In this document: positions 24,167 to 33,003 of the stretch, one piece after another
How positions within the stretch are numbered: the first letter of the stretch is position 1
Layout: every line of letters begins with the position of its first letter
Made by a program: the position numbers and the translations under genes
NCBI RefSeq assembly: GCF_900115565.1
Contig: NZ_FOWW01000003.1
Coordinates: 682,001 to 746,000 of the forward strand
Reading direction: 5' to 3'
Length of the DNA stretch: 64,000 nucleotides
From: Amycolatopsis arida
GTDB taxonomy: Bacteria; Actinomycetota; Actinomycetes; Mycobacteriales; Pseudonocardiaceae
Notes under the pieces: model-generated
The model's database searches: none
What the model saw: the letters and a program-made list of their open reading frames with translations, nothing else
Told to the model about the DNA's origin: nothing

Positions 24167-25567
24167 ATGGTCGACATCGTCACGCTCGGTGCGGTCGAGC
24201 TGCGGGACGCGTACCGGAAGGGTGAGCTGTCTCCGGTGGAGGTGACCGAGGCGGTGCTCGCCCGGGTCGACGCGCTCGAGCCCACGCTGCGCGCGCTGTA
24301 CGTGTACGACCCGGAGGGAGCGCGGGCCGCCGCGCGGGCCGCGGAGCAGCGGTGGCGGGCAGGGCGGCCGCTCGGCCCGGTGGACGGGATCCCGCTGACG
24401 CTCAAGGAGAACATCGCGACGCGAGCCACACCGGTGCCGCTCGGCACGGCGGCGACCGAGCTGGTGCCCGCGCCGGCCGACGCACCGGCGGCGGCGCGGC
24501 TGCGCGAGTCGGGCGGGGTGGTGCTGGGCAAGACGACGATGCCGGACTACGGGATGCTCACCTCGGGGTTGTCGAGCCTGCACCCGTGCGCGCGGAACCC
24601 GTGGGACCCGACGCGCACGCCGGGCGGGTCGAGCGCCGGCGCGGCGGCGGCCGCCGCGGCCGGATACGGGCCGTTGCACGTGGGCACCGACATCGGCGGG
24701 TCGATCCGGTTGCCCGCGGGGTGGTGCGGGCTGGTGGGGCTGAAGCCGAGCTTCGGCAGGGTGCCGGTGCACCCGCCGTTCCCCGGGCGGGTGGCCGGGC
24801 CGATGACCCGTGACGTGGCCGACGCGGCATTGCTGATGGAGGTGCTGGCCAGACCGGACGAGCGGGACCACCTGAGCCTGCCGCCGGCGGAGCTGCCGTG
24901 GGGGTCGCCGGAGCTGGACGTGGCAGGGGCGCGGATCGGCCTGCAACTGGAGCCCGGGGAGGGGCTGGCGGTGGAGCCGGAGATTCGGGCGGCGGTGGTC
25001 GAGGCGGCGCGGCTGCTGGAGAAGGCGGGGGCGGTGGTGGAGCCGGTCGAGCCGTTCGTCAGCAGGGAGATGCTGGACGGGCTGGACCGGTTCTGGCGGA
25101 CCAGGGCGCTGGTGGAGGTCGCCGCCCTCCCGGCGGAGCGCCGGGAGCGGATCCTGCCGTACATCGCCGAGTGGATCCGCGGCGCCGAGGGCCTGTCCGG
25201 GGTGGACGTGTACCGCGGGTTCGCGCAGCTGGACGCGCTGAGCGTGGCGGCGCTGGCGGCGTGCCGGCCGTTCGACTTCGTGCTCTCGCCGGTGTGCCCG
25301 GTCGGCCCGCCGCCGGCGGAGTGGGCGTCCCCCACCAACGACCCGGCCCGCCCGTTCGAGCACATCGTGTTCACCGTGCCGTACAACATGTCCGGCCAAC
25401 CCGCCGTGTCGATCAACTGCGGCTACACGGCCGACGGACTGCCGATCGGCCTCCAGATCGCCGGCCGCCGTTTCGACGACGTCGGCGTCCTCCGCCTGGC
25501 CGCCGCCTTCGAACACCTCCGCCCACCCCCACACCCCTGGCCGACCTACCCCCCGACGCGGAGATGA
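24167..25567 (+). CDS. Amidase (amidase signature family)
   Basis: Hydrolyses a carboxamide to acid and ammonia through a Ser-cisSer-Lys triad. It has 466 residues. Lys80 (PLTLKENIA), cis-Ser155 (GGSSAG) and nucleophile Ser179 (DIGGSIRLPAG) are all in place. The C-terminal FTVPYNMSGQPAVSI and GLPIGLQIAGR are typical. GGGAGGGAG precedes ATG 24167, 16 bases after the SDR stop. It is the last gene of the operon. Together with the dehydrogenases it suggests breakdown of an amide-containing compound imported by the ABC system. Confidence 0.93.
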   Translation: MVDIVTLGAVELRDAYRKGELSPVEVTEAVLARVDALEPTLRALYVYDPEGARAAARAAEQRWRAGRPLGPVDGIPLTLKENIATRATPVPLGTAATELVPAPADAPAAARLRESGGVVLGKTTMPDYGMLTSGLSSLHPCARNPWDPTRTPGGSSAGAAAAAAAGYGPLHVGTDIGGSIRLPAGWCGLVGLKPSFGRVPVHPPFPGRVAGPMTRDVADAALLMEVLARPDERDHLSLPPAELPWGSPELDVAGARIGLQLEPGEGLAVEPEIRAAVVEAARLLEKAGAVVEPVEPFVSREMLDGLDRFWRTRALVEVAALPAERRERILPYIAEWIRGAEGLSGVDVYRGFAQLDALSVAALAACRPFDFVLSPVCPVGPPPAEWASPTNDPARPFEHIVFTVPYNMSGQPAVSINCGYTADGLPIGLQIAGRRFDDVGVLRLAAAFEHLRPPPHPWPTYPPTRR

Positions 25568-25592
25568 GCAGCACGCCGAGGAGCATATGGCG

Positions 25593-26318
25593 ATGACTGC
25601 GACGAGGGCGCCTGCCTGGGTTCGCGACGAGGTCATCCTTGCCTGTGATCTCGTCCGCCAGAATGGATGGCGTTGGTTGCTGCAAACCGACCCACGGGTC
25701 GCGGAGCTGTCCTCACTGCTCCAGCACATGCCGCTGCATCCCGCCGGGGTCCGCGGACCCAAGTTCCGGAACATCAATGGCGTCTCTCGGAAGACAGCAG
25801 ACATCGCCACGAACCACCCTGACTACCGCGGTAAGCGAACGCATGGCGGGGCGCTCGACCGGGAGGTCCTCCAGAACTTCTTGGACCAGCCGAAGGAGAT
25901 GGCAGCCGCGGCCGACGCCATCAGGTCCGGCATCCGCTCGGGCTCGTTCGATGCCACTGCGGTTGGTTGGGATGATGACGAGGAAGTCGCGGAAGCCGTC
26001 GAAGGCCGGCTACTCGCACGTCGGCACTTTGCCCGGGAACGTAACCCGAGACTACGTGAGAAGAAGATCCGCGCTCATCTATCCCAGCACGGTTCCCTTG
26101 CCTGCGAGGCATGCGGATTCGATTTCGAGGCGACCTACGGTCCCCATGGCGCGAGGTATATCGAATGCCACCACATCTTGCCCCTGCATGCGTCAGGGCA
26201 GACGACCACCCGCCTCGACGACCTCATGTTGATCTGTGCGAACTGCCACCGGATGGTTCACCGAGGCAAACCGTGGCTGACACCGGAGGAGCTGAAGAGG
26301 ATGATTCGGACGCACTGA
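25593..26318 (+). CDS. HNH endonuclease-domain protein
   Basis: Likely DNA endonuclease, possibly restriction-type. It has 241 residues from ATG 25593, 9 bases after GAGGAG; ATG 25587 is an alternative. The C-terminal zinc-binding HNH domain reads ACEACGFDFEATYG, ECHHILPLHASGQ and LICANCHRMVHRG. The N-terminal ~140 residues (VSRKTADIA, DYRGKRTHGG) resemble recognition modules of solitary HNH proteins but I cannot name the family. G+C is near 57-60%, well below its neighbours, and third positions are less biased, suggesting transfer. No methyltransferase gene is nearby. Confidence 0.85.
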   Translation: MTATRAPAWVRDEVILACDLVRQNGWRWLLQTDPRVAELSSLLQHMPLHPAGVRGPKFRNINGVSRKTADIATNHPDYRGKRTHGGALDREVLQNFLDQPKEMAAAADAIRSGIRSGSFDATAVGWDDDEEVAEAVEGRLLARRHFARERNPRLREKKIRAHLSQHGSLACEACGFDFEATYGPHGARYIECHHILPLHASGQTTTRLDDLMLICANCHRMVHRGKPWLTPEELKRMIRTH

Positions 26319-26335
26319 AGGCGCTTGTCGCCCGG

Positions 26336-27358
26336 TCAGCAGTTCGGGACCTTCGGCTCGGCGCTGGCCAGCCGGGCCAGGCGGGTGTAGGAGTCCAGCA
26401 TCTCGGCCCTGTCGTGGGTGCTCATGGTGACCAGCAGCTCGTCGGCGCCCGTCCGGTCCACGAGGTCGGCCAGTCGCGCCGCCACCTCGGCCTCCGTGCC
26501 GTACACCTGGTCGCGCAGGGCCTCGTCGAGCAGGGTGCGCTCCTTGCCGGTCAGCCGCCGGGCCAGCACGTCCTCCGCGGGCTCCAGCGGCGGGAACACG
26601 CCCCGGGTCCGCGAGTACACCGTCGACCACGCCTCGGGCAGCAGCAGCCGGCGGGCCTCCGCCGCGCTCCCGCCCACCGCCACGGTCAGCGCGACCACGA
26701 CGTACGGGCACGGCCACATCGTCGACGGCCGGAACGTCGACCGGTACCGCGCCACCCGCTCCGCCATCCGCGCGACCCCGCCCACCGGCGCGATCACCAG
26801 CGCCAGCCCGAGCTCCGCCGCCAGATCCGCCCCGGCCCCGGTGGCCAGCACGAACGCCGGCACCCGCCGTCCCTCCGCGGGGACGCCGTGCACCCCGGGA
26901 TGCACCCGCTGATCCCCGCTGAAGTACCCGAGCAGCTCGCGCACCTGCTCGCCGAACCGCTCCGCGGCGTCCCGGTCCCGCCCCAGCGCCCCGCGCACCC
27001 CGCCGGTGAACCCGACCGAGCGTCCGAGCCCCATGTCGATTCGCCCCGGATGCAGCGACTCCAACACCCCGAACTGCTCGGCCACCACCAGCGGCTGGTG
27101 GTTGGGCAGCATCACCCCGCCGGTTCCCACCCGGATCCGTGAGGTCGCCCCGGCCACCGCCGCCGCGAGCACCGTCGGCGCCGACCCGGCGACCCCGGGC
27201 ACGCTGTGGTGCTCGGCCACCCAGAACCGGTGGTAACCGAGCTCCTCGACCCGCCGGGCGAACCGGACGGTGTCCCGGATCGCCGCACCCGGATCCTGCC
27301 CCCGCCGCACGCTCGCGCGGTCGAGGACGGACAGCGGCACCGGCACCGTGGGAGTCAC
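26336..27358 (-). CDS. LLM-class flavin-dependent monooxygenase
   Basis: Bacterial luciferase-like oxidoreductase, 340 residues from GTG 27358. Signature segments: VPLSVLDRASV, LGYHRFWVAEHHSVPGVAGS, RIRVGTGGVMLPNHQPL, GRIDMGLGRSVG and DELLVTMSTHDR. The longer frame upstream would translate a Gly-Lys-His repeat from a tandem DNA repeat and is not credible. It is convergent with the HNH gene (17 bases apart) and divergent from the large unknown gene. Substrate unknown. Confidence 0.9.
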   Translation of the reverse strand: MTPTVPVPLSVLDRASVRRGQDPGAAIRDTVRFARRVEELGYHRFWVAEHHSVPGVAGSAPTVLAAAVAGATSRIRVGTGGVMLPNHQPLVVAEQFGVLESLHPGRIDMGLGRSVGFTGGVRGALGRDRDAAERFGEQVRELLGYFSGDQRVHPGVHGVPAEGRRVPAFVLATGAGADLAAELGLALVIAPVGGVARMAERVARYRSTFRPSTMWPCPYVVVALTVAVGGSAAEARRLLLPEAWSTVYSRTRGVFPPLEPAEDVLARRLTGKERTLLDEALRDQVYGTEAEVAARLADLVDRTGADELLVTMSTHDRAEMLDSYTRLARLASAEPKVPNC

Positions 27359-27393
27359 GTCAGGTGCAACGCCGCGCCGCGGCCGGAATTCCG

Positions 27394-27439
27394 GCTTGCC
27401 GTGCTTGCCGTGCTTGCCGTGCTTGCCACCGTGGCAAGC
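27394..27439. repeat. 9-bp tandem repeat GCTTGCCGT ending in a 19-bp palindrome
   Basis: GCTTGCCGT occurs three times at 27394-27420, then a fourth GCTTGCC runs directly into the palindrome GCTTGCCACCGTGGCAAGC (27421-27439). It lies in the divergent gap between the monooxygenase and the large unknown gene. The repeated half-sites could bind a regulator; this is inference. Confidence 0.85.
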
Positions 27440-27519
27440 GTTCAGCGGATCGGGCGGCACTGGCCCGAACGCCAGCGAGCCTGGCGACACCCACCCGGCC
27501 ACGGTGTCACCATGACCGG

Positions 27520-29298
27520 ATGCGAATGGTGTACGCGGGCGCGAGCCGGGCCGAGTTCGTCCGCGCCCGGGACCGGCTGCTGGAGCACTTCGTCTCCTGG
27601 GCCAACACCCTTGGTCGGCCCGCCGACCTGCTCGTCGCGCAGGCGGCGCTGGACTTCCGGTTCAACCGCGACGGCCTGCTCGGCCGCTGGACCATCGACC
27701 GGCTCCGCGACACCGTGCTCGTCTGGTTTCCGCGCAAGCTGATCCTGCTCGCCGAGCCGCCCACGCACGTGCTGGCCACCGTCGCCGCGCTGCTGGACTA
27801 CCTCGGCGACGCCGACCTGCTCGACGAGCGCAGCGACCCGCTGCCCCAGCTGCACCGCGCCCTCGACGAGGTCGCCCCGGAGTTCACCGCCGCGATGGCC
27901 GACCCGCGCAACTTCGGCGTCAGCAAGTTCTGGGCCACGACCATGGCGCAGCACGGCGTCGACCCGACCGACCCGGACGCCGCCGAGCGGTTCATGGCCC
28001 AGGTACGGATCGGCGCGACCGACGTCGACCCCGAGGTGCTCGCCACCGTCGAGCGGCGCCGCACCGCCGGCGACCCTTCCGTCGCGTGGAACCCGCCGCC
28101 ACCGGTCATGGCCGTCCAGGAGTGGGAGGAGCTCGGCGACGACGCCGCACGGTGCCCCGTGGTCATCCGGCTGCGCCGGTTCGTCGAGTGGGTCGACTGG
28201 GACGACGGCTGCGCGCTCACCCCGCGCGGCGACCTGGCCCCGGCCGTGGCGGCCGAGCTGGCCCGCCTTCCGGAGCTGGCCGACCCGGCCCAGCTGCGGG
28301 ACACCGTCCTGCTGGCGAAGGCGCTCTGGCTGGTCCGCGCCCGCAAGGGCCGGCTGTACCGGGTCCGCTCGGCCGCCCCGGTGCTCCACCAGCCGTTCTG
28401 GTTGTGGCGCCGGGCCGTGGACAAGATCGTCGTCGACCGGCAGCGGTTCCGCGGCCGGGAGGCCGTGCGGATCGAGACCGAGATGCACCACGCCGTGCTC
28501 GTCTCCGTGTACTCCGCGGGCGGCTCGCTCACCGTGGACCGGCTGGAGGAGATGCTGCGCCGGGTCGACGGGGTGCCGAAGGGCGGCATGTCGAGGGTCA
28601 CCGCCGGCGTCCACCGGCTCGCCGAGTTCGGGCTGCTCGACGTGCGGGCCGGCGGCGCGGAGATGCTGCTCCTCCCGCTCGGCGCCTACGCCGTCCGCGA
28701 GCTGCTCGGGCAGGCCGGGCTGCCGGTGATCGGGCTGGACGACCTCGCGCGGGAGACCGCGGAGGTGCTGGTCGCCCGGCTCGCGCCGCTCCGCCCCGAG
28801 CTGTTCGAGCGGGGGATCGACGCGTGGCTGCGCGCCCGCGACCAGGCCATCGCGATCGAGGAGCTGACCGCGCTGGCGCGCCGAACCGACGACCTCGGGC
28901 ACCGGGTGATGGCCTACCGCATCCTCGACCGCTGTGGCACGGCCGGCACCGACGCGGTCGCCGCGCTGCGCGACCACTCCACCGCCGGCCCTTCCGCCGC
29001 GGCGTGGCTGGTCAACGCCCACGTCCTGCCCGAGGAGGCGCTCACCGAGCGGGAACGGCGCTACACCAAGGTCGACGCGGTGCTGAGCGGCGTGCGGCGG
29101 GACGGGGAGGACGCGGTGGTGGCGTTCGCCGCCCTGCCGGCCAGCGCCCAGCTCGACTTCCTCGACCAGGTCCTCACCACCGGGCACCCGGGCACCGCCG
29201 AGCTGCTCCGGGTGTTCGCGGTGGCCCACCCGGACCCGGACATCGCCGAGGCCGCCGAGCGGGCACTGGTGCGCTTCCGCGCCAAGCCCACCCTCTGA
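27520..29298 (+). CDS. Large conserved-looking protein of unknown function
   Basis: A 592-residue soluble protein with strong codon bias typical of the genome, so it is a real gene. I recognise no catalytic motif. The N-terminal third is Trp- and Arg-rich. Residues about 330-375 (GGSLTVDRLEEMLRRV, GGMSRVTAGVHRLAEFGLLD) look like a winged-helix element. The C-terminal third is a run of alpha-helical, HEAT-like hairpins ending in FRAKPTL. No signal peptide or membrane span. ATG 27520 is chosen; ATG 27526 is possible and neither has a strong ribosome binding site. Confidence 0.7.
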   Translation: MRMVYAGASRAEFVRARDRLLEHFVSWANTLGRPADLLVAQAALDFRFNRDGLLGRWTIDRLRDTVLVWFPRKLILLAEPPTHVLATVAALLDYLGDADLLDERSDPLPQLHRALDEVAPEFTAAMADPRNFGVSKFWATTMAQHGVDPTDPDAAERFMAQVRIGATDVDPEVLATVERRRTAGDPSVAWNPPPPVMAVQEWEELGDDAARCPVVIRLRRFVEWVDWDDGCALTPRGDLAPAVAAELARLPELADPAQLRDTVLLAKALWLVRARKGRLYRVRSAAPVLHQPFWLWRRAVDKIVVDRQRFRGREAVRIETEMHHAVLVSVYSAGGSLTVDRLEEMLRRVDGVPKGGMSRVTAGVHRLAEFGLLDVRAGGAEMLLLPLGAYAVRELLGQAGLPVIGLDDLARETAEVLVARLAPLRPELFERGIDAWLRARDQAIAIEELTALARRTDDLGHRVMAYRILDRCGTAGTDAVAALRDHSTAGPSAAAWLVNAHVLPEEALTERERRYTKVDAVLSGVRRDGEDAVVAFAALPASAQLDFLDQVLTTGHPGTAELLRVFAVAHPDPDIAEAAERALVRFRAKPTL

Positions 29299-29331
29299 CC
29301 TCCGCCGGCGCTCGCGCGTCGACCGGCGAGC

Positions 29332-30204
29332 TCACTCGCCGGCGGACTCGATGGCGTCCGCCAGCGCGAGGATCCGGCGGGCGTTGTCGACGTGCAGGTT
29401 CTCGATCATCCGACCGTGGACCGTCGCCACCCCGCGGCCCTCGGCCTTCGCCTGCTCGAACGCCTCGATGATCTGGCGGGACCGGGCCACCTCCTCGGCC
29501 GAGGGCGCGAACACCCGGTTGCACGGCTCGAGCTGGCTGGGGTGGATCAGCGTCTTGCCGTCGAAGCCGAACTGCCGGCCCTGCACGCACTCCGCCTCGA
29601 AGCCGGCGAGGTCGGACACGTCGTTGTAGACGCCGTCGAGGATGGCCTTGCCGGTGGCCCGCGCGGCGAGCAGGCACAGCGACAGCCCGCCGAGCAGCGG
29701 TGCCCGGCCGGGCACGAACTCGGCGTGCAACTCCTTGGCCAGGTCGTTGGTGCCCATCACCAGCACGGTGAGCCGCTCGCTGGCGCCGGCGATCTCCTCA
29801 GCGCGCAGCATCGCCGCCGGGGTCTCCACCATCGCCCAGATCGCCGTGCGCTCCGGCGCCCCGTGCAGCTCGAGCGCGCGCTCAAGCTCGTGCACCTCCC
29901 TGGCCGAGCCCACCTTCGGCACCACCACCGCGTCCGGCCCCGCCTGCGCGGCCGCGTGCAGGTCGGCGTCGTGCCACTCGGTGTCCACCGCGTTGACCCG
30001 GATGGTCACCTCGCGTCGCCCGTAGGCCCCGGACGCGGCGGCGGCGCACACCCGCTCGCGGGCCTGCTCCTTCGCGTCCGGGGCCACCGCGTCCTCGAGG
30101 TCGAGGATCACCGCGTCGGCCGGCAGCGTCCTGGCCTTCTCCAGCGCGCGCTCGTTCGCCCCGGGCATGTACAGCACGGAGCGGCGTGGCCTGATCGTCG
30201 TCAT
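29332..30204 (-). CDS. HpcH/HpaI-CitE family CoA-ester lyase
   Basis: TIM-barrel, Mg-dependent C-C lyase acting on malyl-CoA-like esters or citryl/citramalyl units. It has 290 residues. [31 protein letters not shown] (metal-site residues), [20 protein letters not shown] (catalytic/metal Glu) and [17 protein letters not shown] are diagnostic. It overlaps the second lyase gene by 4 bases. Two tandem paralogues recall the Mcl1/Mcl2 pair (malyl-CoA lyase and malyl-CoA thioesterase), but no other ethylmalonyl-CoA pathway gene is in the window. Confidence 0.9.
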   Translation of the reverse strand: MTTIRPRRSVLYMPGANERALEKARTLPADAVILDLEDAVAPDAKEQARERVCAAAASGAYGRREVTIRVNAVDTEWHDADLHAAAQAGPDAVVVPKVGSAREVHELERALELHGAPERTAIWAMVETPAAMLRAEEIAGASERLTVLVMGTNDLAKELHAEFVPGRAPLLGGLSLCLLAARATGKAILDGVYNDVSDLAGFEAECVQGRQFGFDGKTLIHPSQLEPCNRVFAPSAEEVARSRQIIEAFEQAKAEGRGVATVHGRMIENLHVDNARRILALADAIESAGE

Positions 30205-31283
30205 TCGGCGCGTGCCTCCTCGGTCGCGGCGGCTGAAACGGCATAGGCCTCGGCCAGCTCGGGGTCGCGCTCGGCCAGCGCGTCGGCCAGCTCGGCCACC
30301 ACCCTGCACTGCTTCACCGTGGCGTCGTCCTGCATCTTCCCGTCGAGCATCACGGCGCCGGTGCCGTCGCCCATCGCGGCGATCACCCTCCGCGCCCAGG
30401 CCACCTCCGTCGGCGCGGGGGAGAACACCTTCCTGGCGATGTCGATCTGCGCCGGGTGCAGGCTCCATGCCCCGACGCAGCCGAGCAGGTAGGCGTTGCG
30501 GAACTGGTCCTCGCAGGCCACCACGTCGCGGATGTCGCCGAACGGCCCGTAGTAGGGCAGGATCCCGTGCGCCACGCACGCGTCGACCATCCTGGCCACG
30601 GTGTAGTGCCACAGGTCCTGCTGGTAGGTGGTGCGGCCGGCGTGCGGGTCGTCGCCGACCGGGTCGGCCCGCACCAGGTAGCCGGGGTGACCGCCGCCGA
30701 CCCGGGTCGTCTTCATCCGACGGCTCGCGGCGAGGTCGGCGGGGCCGAGCGAGATCCCCTGCATGCGCGGGCTGGCCCCGGCGATCTCCTCGACGTTGGC
30801 CACCCCGCCGGCCGTCTCCAGGATGGCGTGCACCAGCAGCGGGCGGCGCAGTCCGACGCGCGCCTCGAGCTGGGCGAGCAGCCGGTCGACGTAGTGGATG
30901 TCCCGCGCCCCCTCGACCTTCGGCACCATGATCACGTCGAGCTTGTCGCCGATCTCGGTCACGAGGGTGATGAGGTCGTCCAGGGCCCAGGGCGAGTCGA
31001 AGGAGTTGACCCGCGTCCACAGCTGGGTCCGTCCGAAGTCGGTGTCCCTGGCGATGCGCACCAGGCCGGCGCGGGCCTCCTCCTTGCGGTCGGCGGTCAC
31101 CCCGTCCTCGAGGTTGCCGAGCAGGACGTCGACCTTCGGCGCGAGGTCCGGGACCTTCGCGGCCATCTTCGGGTTGCTCGGGTCGAAGAAGTGGATCATC
31201 CGCGAGGGCGGGTTCGGGATCTCCCGCACCGGGTCGGGCGCACCCACGGCGAGTGGCGCGAAGAAGTCCTTCGGCGAGCGCAT
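30201..31283 (-). CDS. HpcH/HpaI aldolase/citrate lyase family protein (malyl-CoA lyase-like, long form)
   Basis: A 360-residue paralogue of the next gene with extra loops. Segments include [59 protein letters not shown] with the metal Glu, and the insertion around [28 protein letters not shown] is the closing loop that normally covers the active site from the neighbouring subunit. First gene of the two-gene minus-strand unit. A leader of unknown length includes the diverged repeat cassette at 31362-31440. Confidence 0.88.
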   Translation of the reverse strand: MRSPKDFFAPLAVGAPDPVREIPNPPSRMIHFFDPSNPKMAAKVPDLAPKVDVLLGNLEDGVTADRKEEARAGLVRIARDTDFGRTQLWTRVNSFDSPWALDDLITLVTEIGDKLDVIMVPKVEGARDIHYVDRLLAQLEARVGLRRPLLVHAILETAGGVANVEEIAGASPRMQGISLGPADLAASRRMKTTRVGGGHPGYLVRADPVGDDPHAGRTTYQQDLWHYTVARMVDACVAHGILPYYGPFGDIRDVVACEDQFRNAYLLGCVGAWSLHPAQIDIARKVFSPAPTEVAWARRVIAAMGDGTGAVMLDGKMQDDATVKQCRVVAELADALAERDPELAEAYAVSAAATEEARAE

Positions 31284-31699
31284 CGAGCCTCCATGGCTAC
31301 TGGCCGGTCACGTGCGGCTGACCCTAGTGCGGCGCCGTCCCGACCGCTGCGGCGTAACTCACGCCCTCCTTCCCGGCGCTCGTCGGCGGCGTTTGGTGGA
31401 GTTCGGCGGAGTTCGCCGAGGCTGCCGTGGTGAACGGCGAGGTCGCTCGTGTGGTGGCCGTTCGCACCGTAGTGCCGTTCGCCTCACCCTCACCCGTACG
31501 GCGGCACGGTCGGGCTGAAGTCCGATGACCGCCCACCGACCGGTCACCGACCGTTGAGTGCCGCCGATCGCAGGTGCTTCTTCTCCCCAGCGCTTCCCGC
31601 CCGCCCGGCTGGTACTCAGGTTCATGTGCCTCTTTTCACGAGGCACCCGACGTCCCCGGACAACCGGTCGAACGGCAACGGCAGAAGGAGGCGGACCTC
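31284..31699. other. Divergent intergenic region without a gene
   Basis: This 416-base gap lies between the lyase operon and the next plus-strand gene. On the minus strand it carries a diverged repeat cassette that supplies GGAAGGAGGG and a GTG at 31362. That GTG opens a 12-codon frame (VSYAAAVGTAPH) ending at TAG 31324, 40 bases before the lyase start. AAGGAGG at 31685-31691 is the ribosome binding site of the plus-strand gene. Nothing else is recognisable. Confidence 0.5.
31362..31440 (-). repeat. Intercistronic cassette, diverged copy 3
   Basis: On the minus strand this reads GGCAGCCTCGGCGAACTCCG, then an internal duplication, then ACGCCGCCGACGAGCGCC and AAGGAGGGCGTGAG. It matches the second half of the cassettes at 23295 and 56971. 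The first half (TGAGCGRAGCTNGCG) is absent. It ends in a ribosome binding site followed by a GTG that opens only a 12-codon frame. Confidence 0.6.
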
Positions 31700-32320
31700 G
31701 TGGCGGTTACACCTGGGCAGACCACGGTCACCGGCGGCGCGGGCGACACCCGGTCACTACCCGGCCACGTCCTTCCGCCGCTGGCGCTGCCGGCCGGTGT
31801 CGACGAGCTGGCCGTGGCGGCCGCCGCGCAGCTCGGTTGGGACGGCGACGTGCTCCCGATGACCATGCTCGGCCGGCCCGTGTTCGTGGTCGCCCGGCTG
31901 TGCACCGACGTGCACGCCGAGCGCATCGCCATGGGGATGCCGCCGGTGACCGACCGGGCGAGCGTGTCCACCTGGGTGTGGCCCGAGCTGGCCGGTACCG
32001 CGCCCGCGCGGGCGGCCGAGATCGTCGGCGTGCTCGCGGTCGCCCGGCACTGGCGCACCGGCATGGCCGCCGTGGTTCCGTTCGCCCGCTACGGCGAGGC
32101 CGCGATGGTGCTGCCGTCGGCCGCCGTGCTCACCGAGGACTATGTGGACAACTGCCTGCCCCGGGCCCGCACCTACGGCCTGGCGGTGGTCACCGCCGAC
32201 GAGAACGCGATCGTCGACCTCGACCTCTCCGGGCGCAACGAGCGGGTCCTGCTGCCGGAGGACTCGGTGTCCCGCTGGGTGAACGAGATGGTCTACGAGC
32301 AGTTGCTCGCTGCCGCCTGA
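31700..32320 (+). CDS. Hypothetical protein
   Basis: A 206-residue protein from GTG 31700, 8 bases after AAGGAGG. I recognise no domain. It is acidic, has no signal peptide or membrane span, and includes LGRPVFVVARLCTDVHAERI, STWVWPELAGT and NERVLLPEDSVSRWV. Codon use is normal for the genome. The next gene starts 25 bases later, so the two are probably cotranscribed. Confidence 0.75.
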   Translation: MAVTPGQTTVTGGAGDTRSLPGHVLPPLALPAGVDELAVAAAAQLGWDGDVLPMTMLGRPVFVVARLCTDVHAERIAMGMPPVTDRASVSTWVWPELAGTAPARAAEIVGVLAVARHWRTGMAAVVPFARYGEAAMVLPSAAVLTEDYVDNCLPRARTYGLAVVTADENAIVDLDLSGRNERVLLPEDSVSRWVNEMVYEQLLAAA

Positions 32321-32345
32321 ACGCCGCTGGCCTAGGGTTGGGCCC

Positions 32346-32999
32346 ATGCGTGTGGTGATTGCCGGCGGTCACGGGAAGATCGCGCTCCGGCTGGAGAAGT
32401 TGTTGGCCGCCAACGGTGACGTCGCGGTCGGCATCATCCGCAACGTCGAGCACGCGGCCGAGCTGCGCGACGTCAGCGCCGAGCCCGCGGTGGTGGATCT
32501 CGAGGCGACCACGGTCGACGAGGTGGCCGAGGTGCTCGACGGCGCCGACGTCGCGGTGTTCGCCGCCGGCGCAGGCCCGGGCAGCGGGTTGGCCCGCAAG
32601 GAGACCGTGGACCACGCCGCCGCCGTGCTGTTCGCCGACGCGGCCGAGCGGGCCGGCGTCCGCCGGCACGTGCAGGTCAGCGCGATGGGCCTGGACCGCG
32701 CCGACGACCCGGCCACCGACGAGGTGTTCGCGGCGTACCTGCGGGCGAAGGCGGCGGCCGAGGCGGACCTGCGCTCCCGCGATCTGGAGTGGACGATCCT
32801 GCGCCCCGGGCGGCTCACCGACGAGCCGGGCACCGGCATGGTGCACCTGACCGAGCACGTCGAGCCCGGGGAGGTGCCCCGCGACGACGTGGCCGCCGTG
32901 CTGATGGCCGTGGTCGCCGACGAGTCCGTCACCGTGCGCCGCACCCTGGAACTGACCAGCGGGAACACCCCGATCGACGAGGCACTCGGCCGACTGTGA
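32346..32999 (+). CDS. NAD(P)-binding protein, atypical short-chain dehydrogenase (YwnB/SDR_a5-like)
   Basis: Rossmann-fold protein of 217 residues with VVIAGGHGKIALRLEKLL at the N terminus (GGxGxIA binding loop), FAAGAGPGSG after the fourth strand, VSAMGLDRAD, AYLRAKAAAEADLRS and WTILRPGRLTDEPGTG. These match the NmrA/YwnB-type NAD(P)H-binding proteins, which lack the full SDR catalytic triad. Function could be redox sensing or sugar epimerisation. It ends 4 bases before the convergent lactone oxidase gene. Confidence 0.85.
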   Translation: MRVVIAGGHGKIALRLEKLLAANGDVAVGIIRNVEHAAELRDVSAEPAVVDLEATTVDEVAEVLDGADVAVFAAGAGPGSGLARKETVDHAAAVLFADAAERAGVRRHVQVSAMGLDRADDPATDEVFAAYLRAKAAAEADLRSRDLEWTILRPGRLTDEPGTGMVHLTEHVEPGEVPRDDVAAVLMAVVADESVTVRRTLELTSGNTPIDEALGRL

Positions 33000-33003
33000 G
33001 GGG

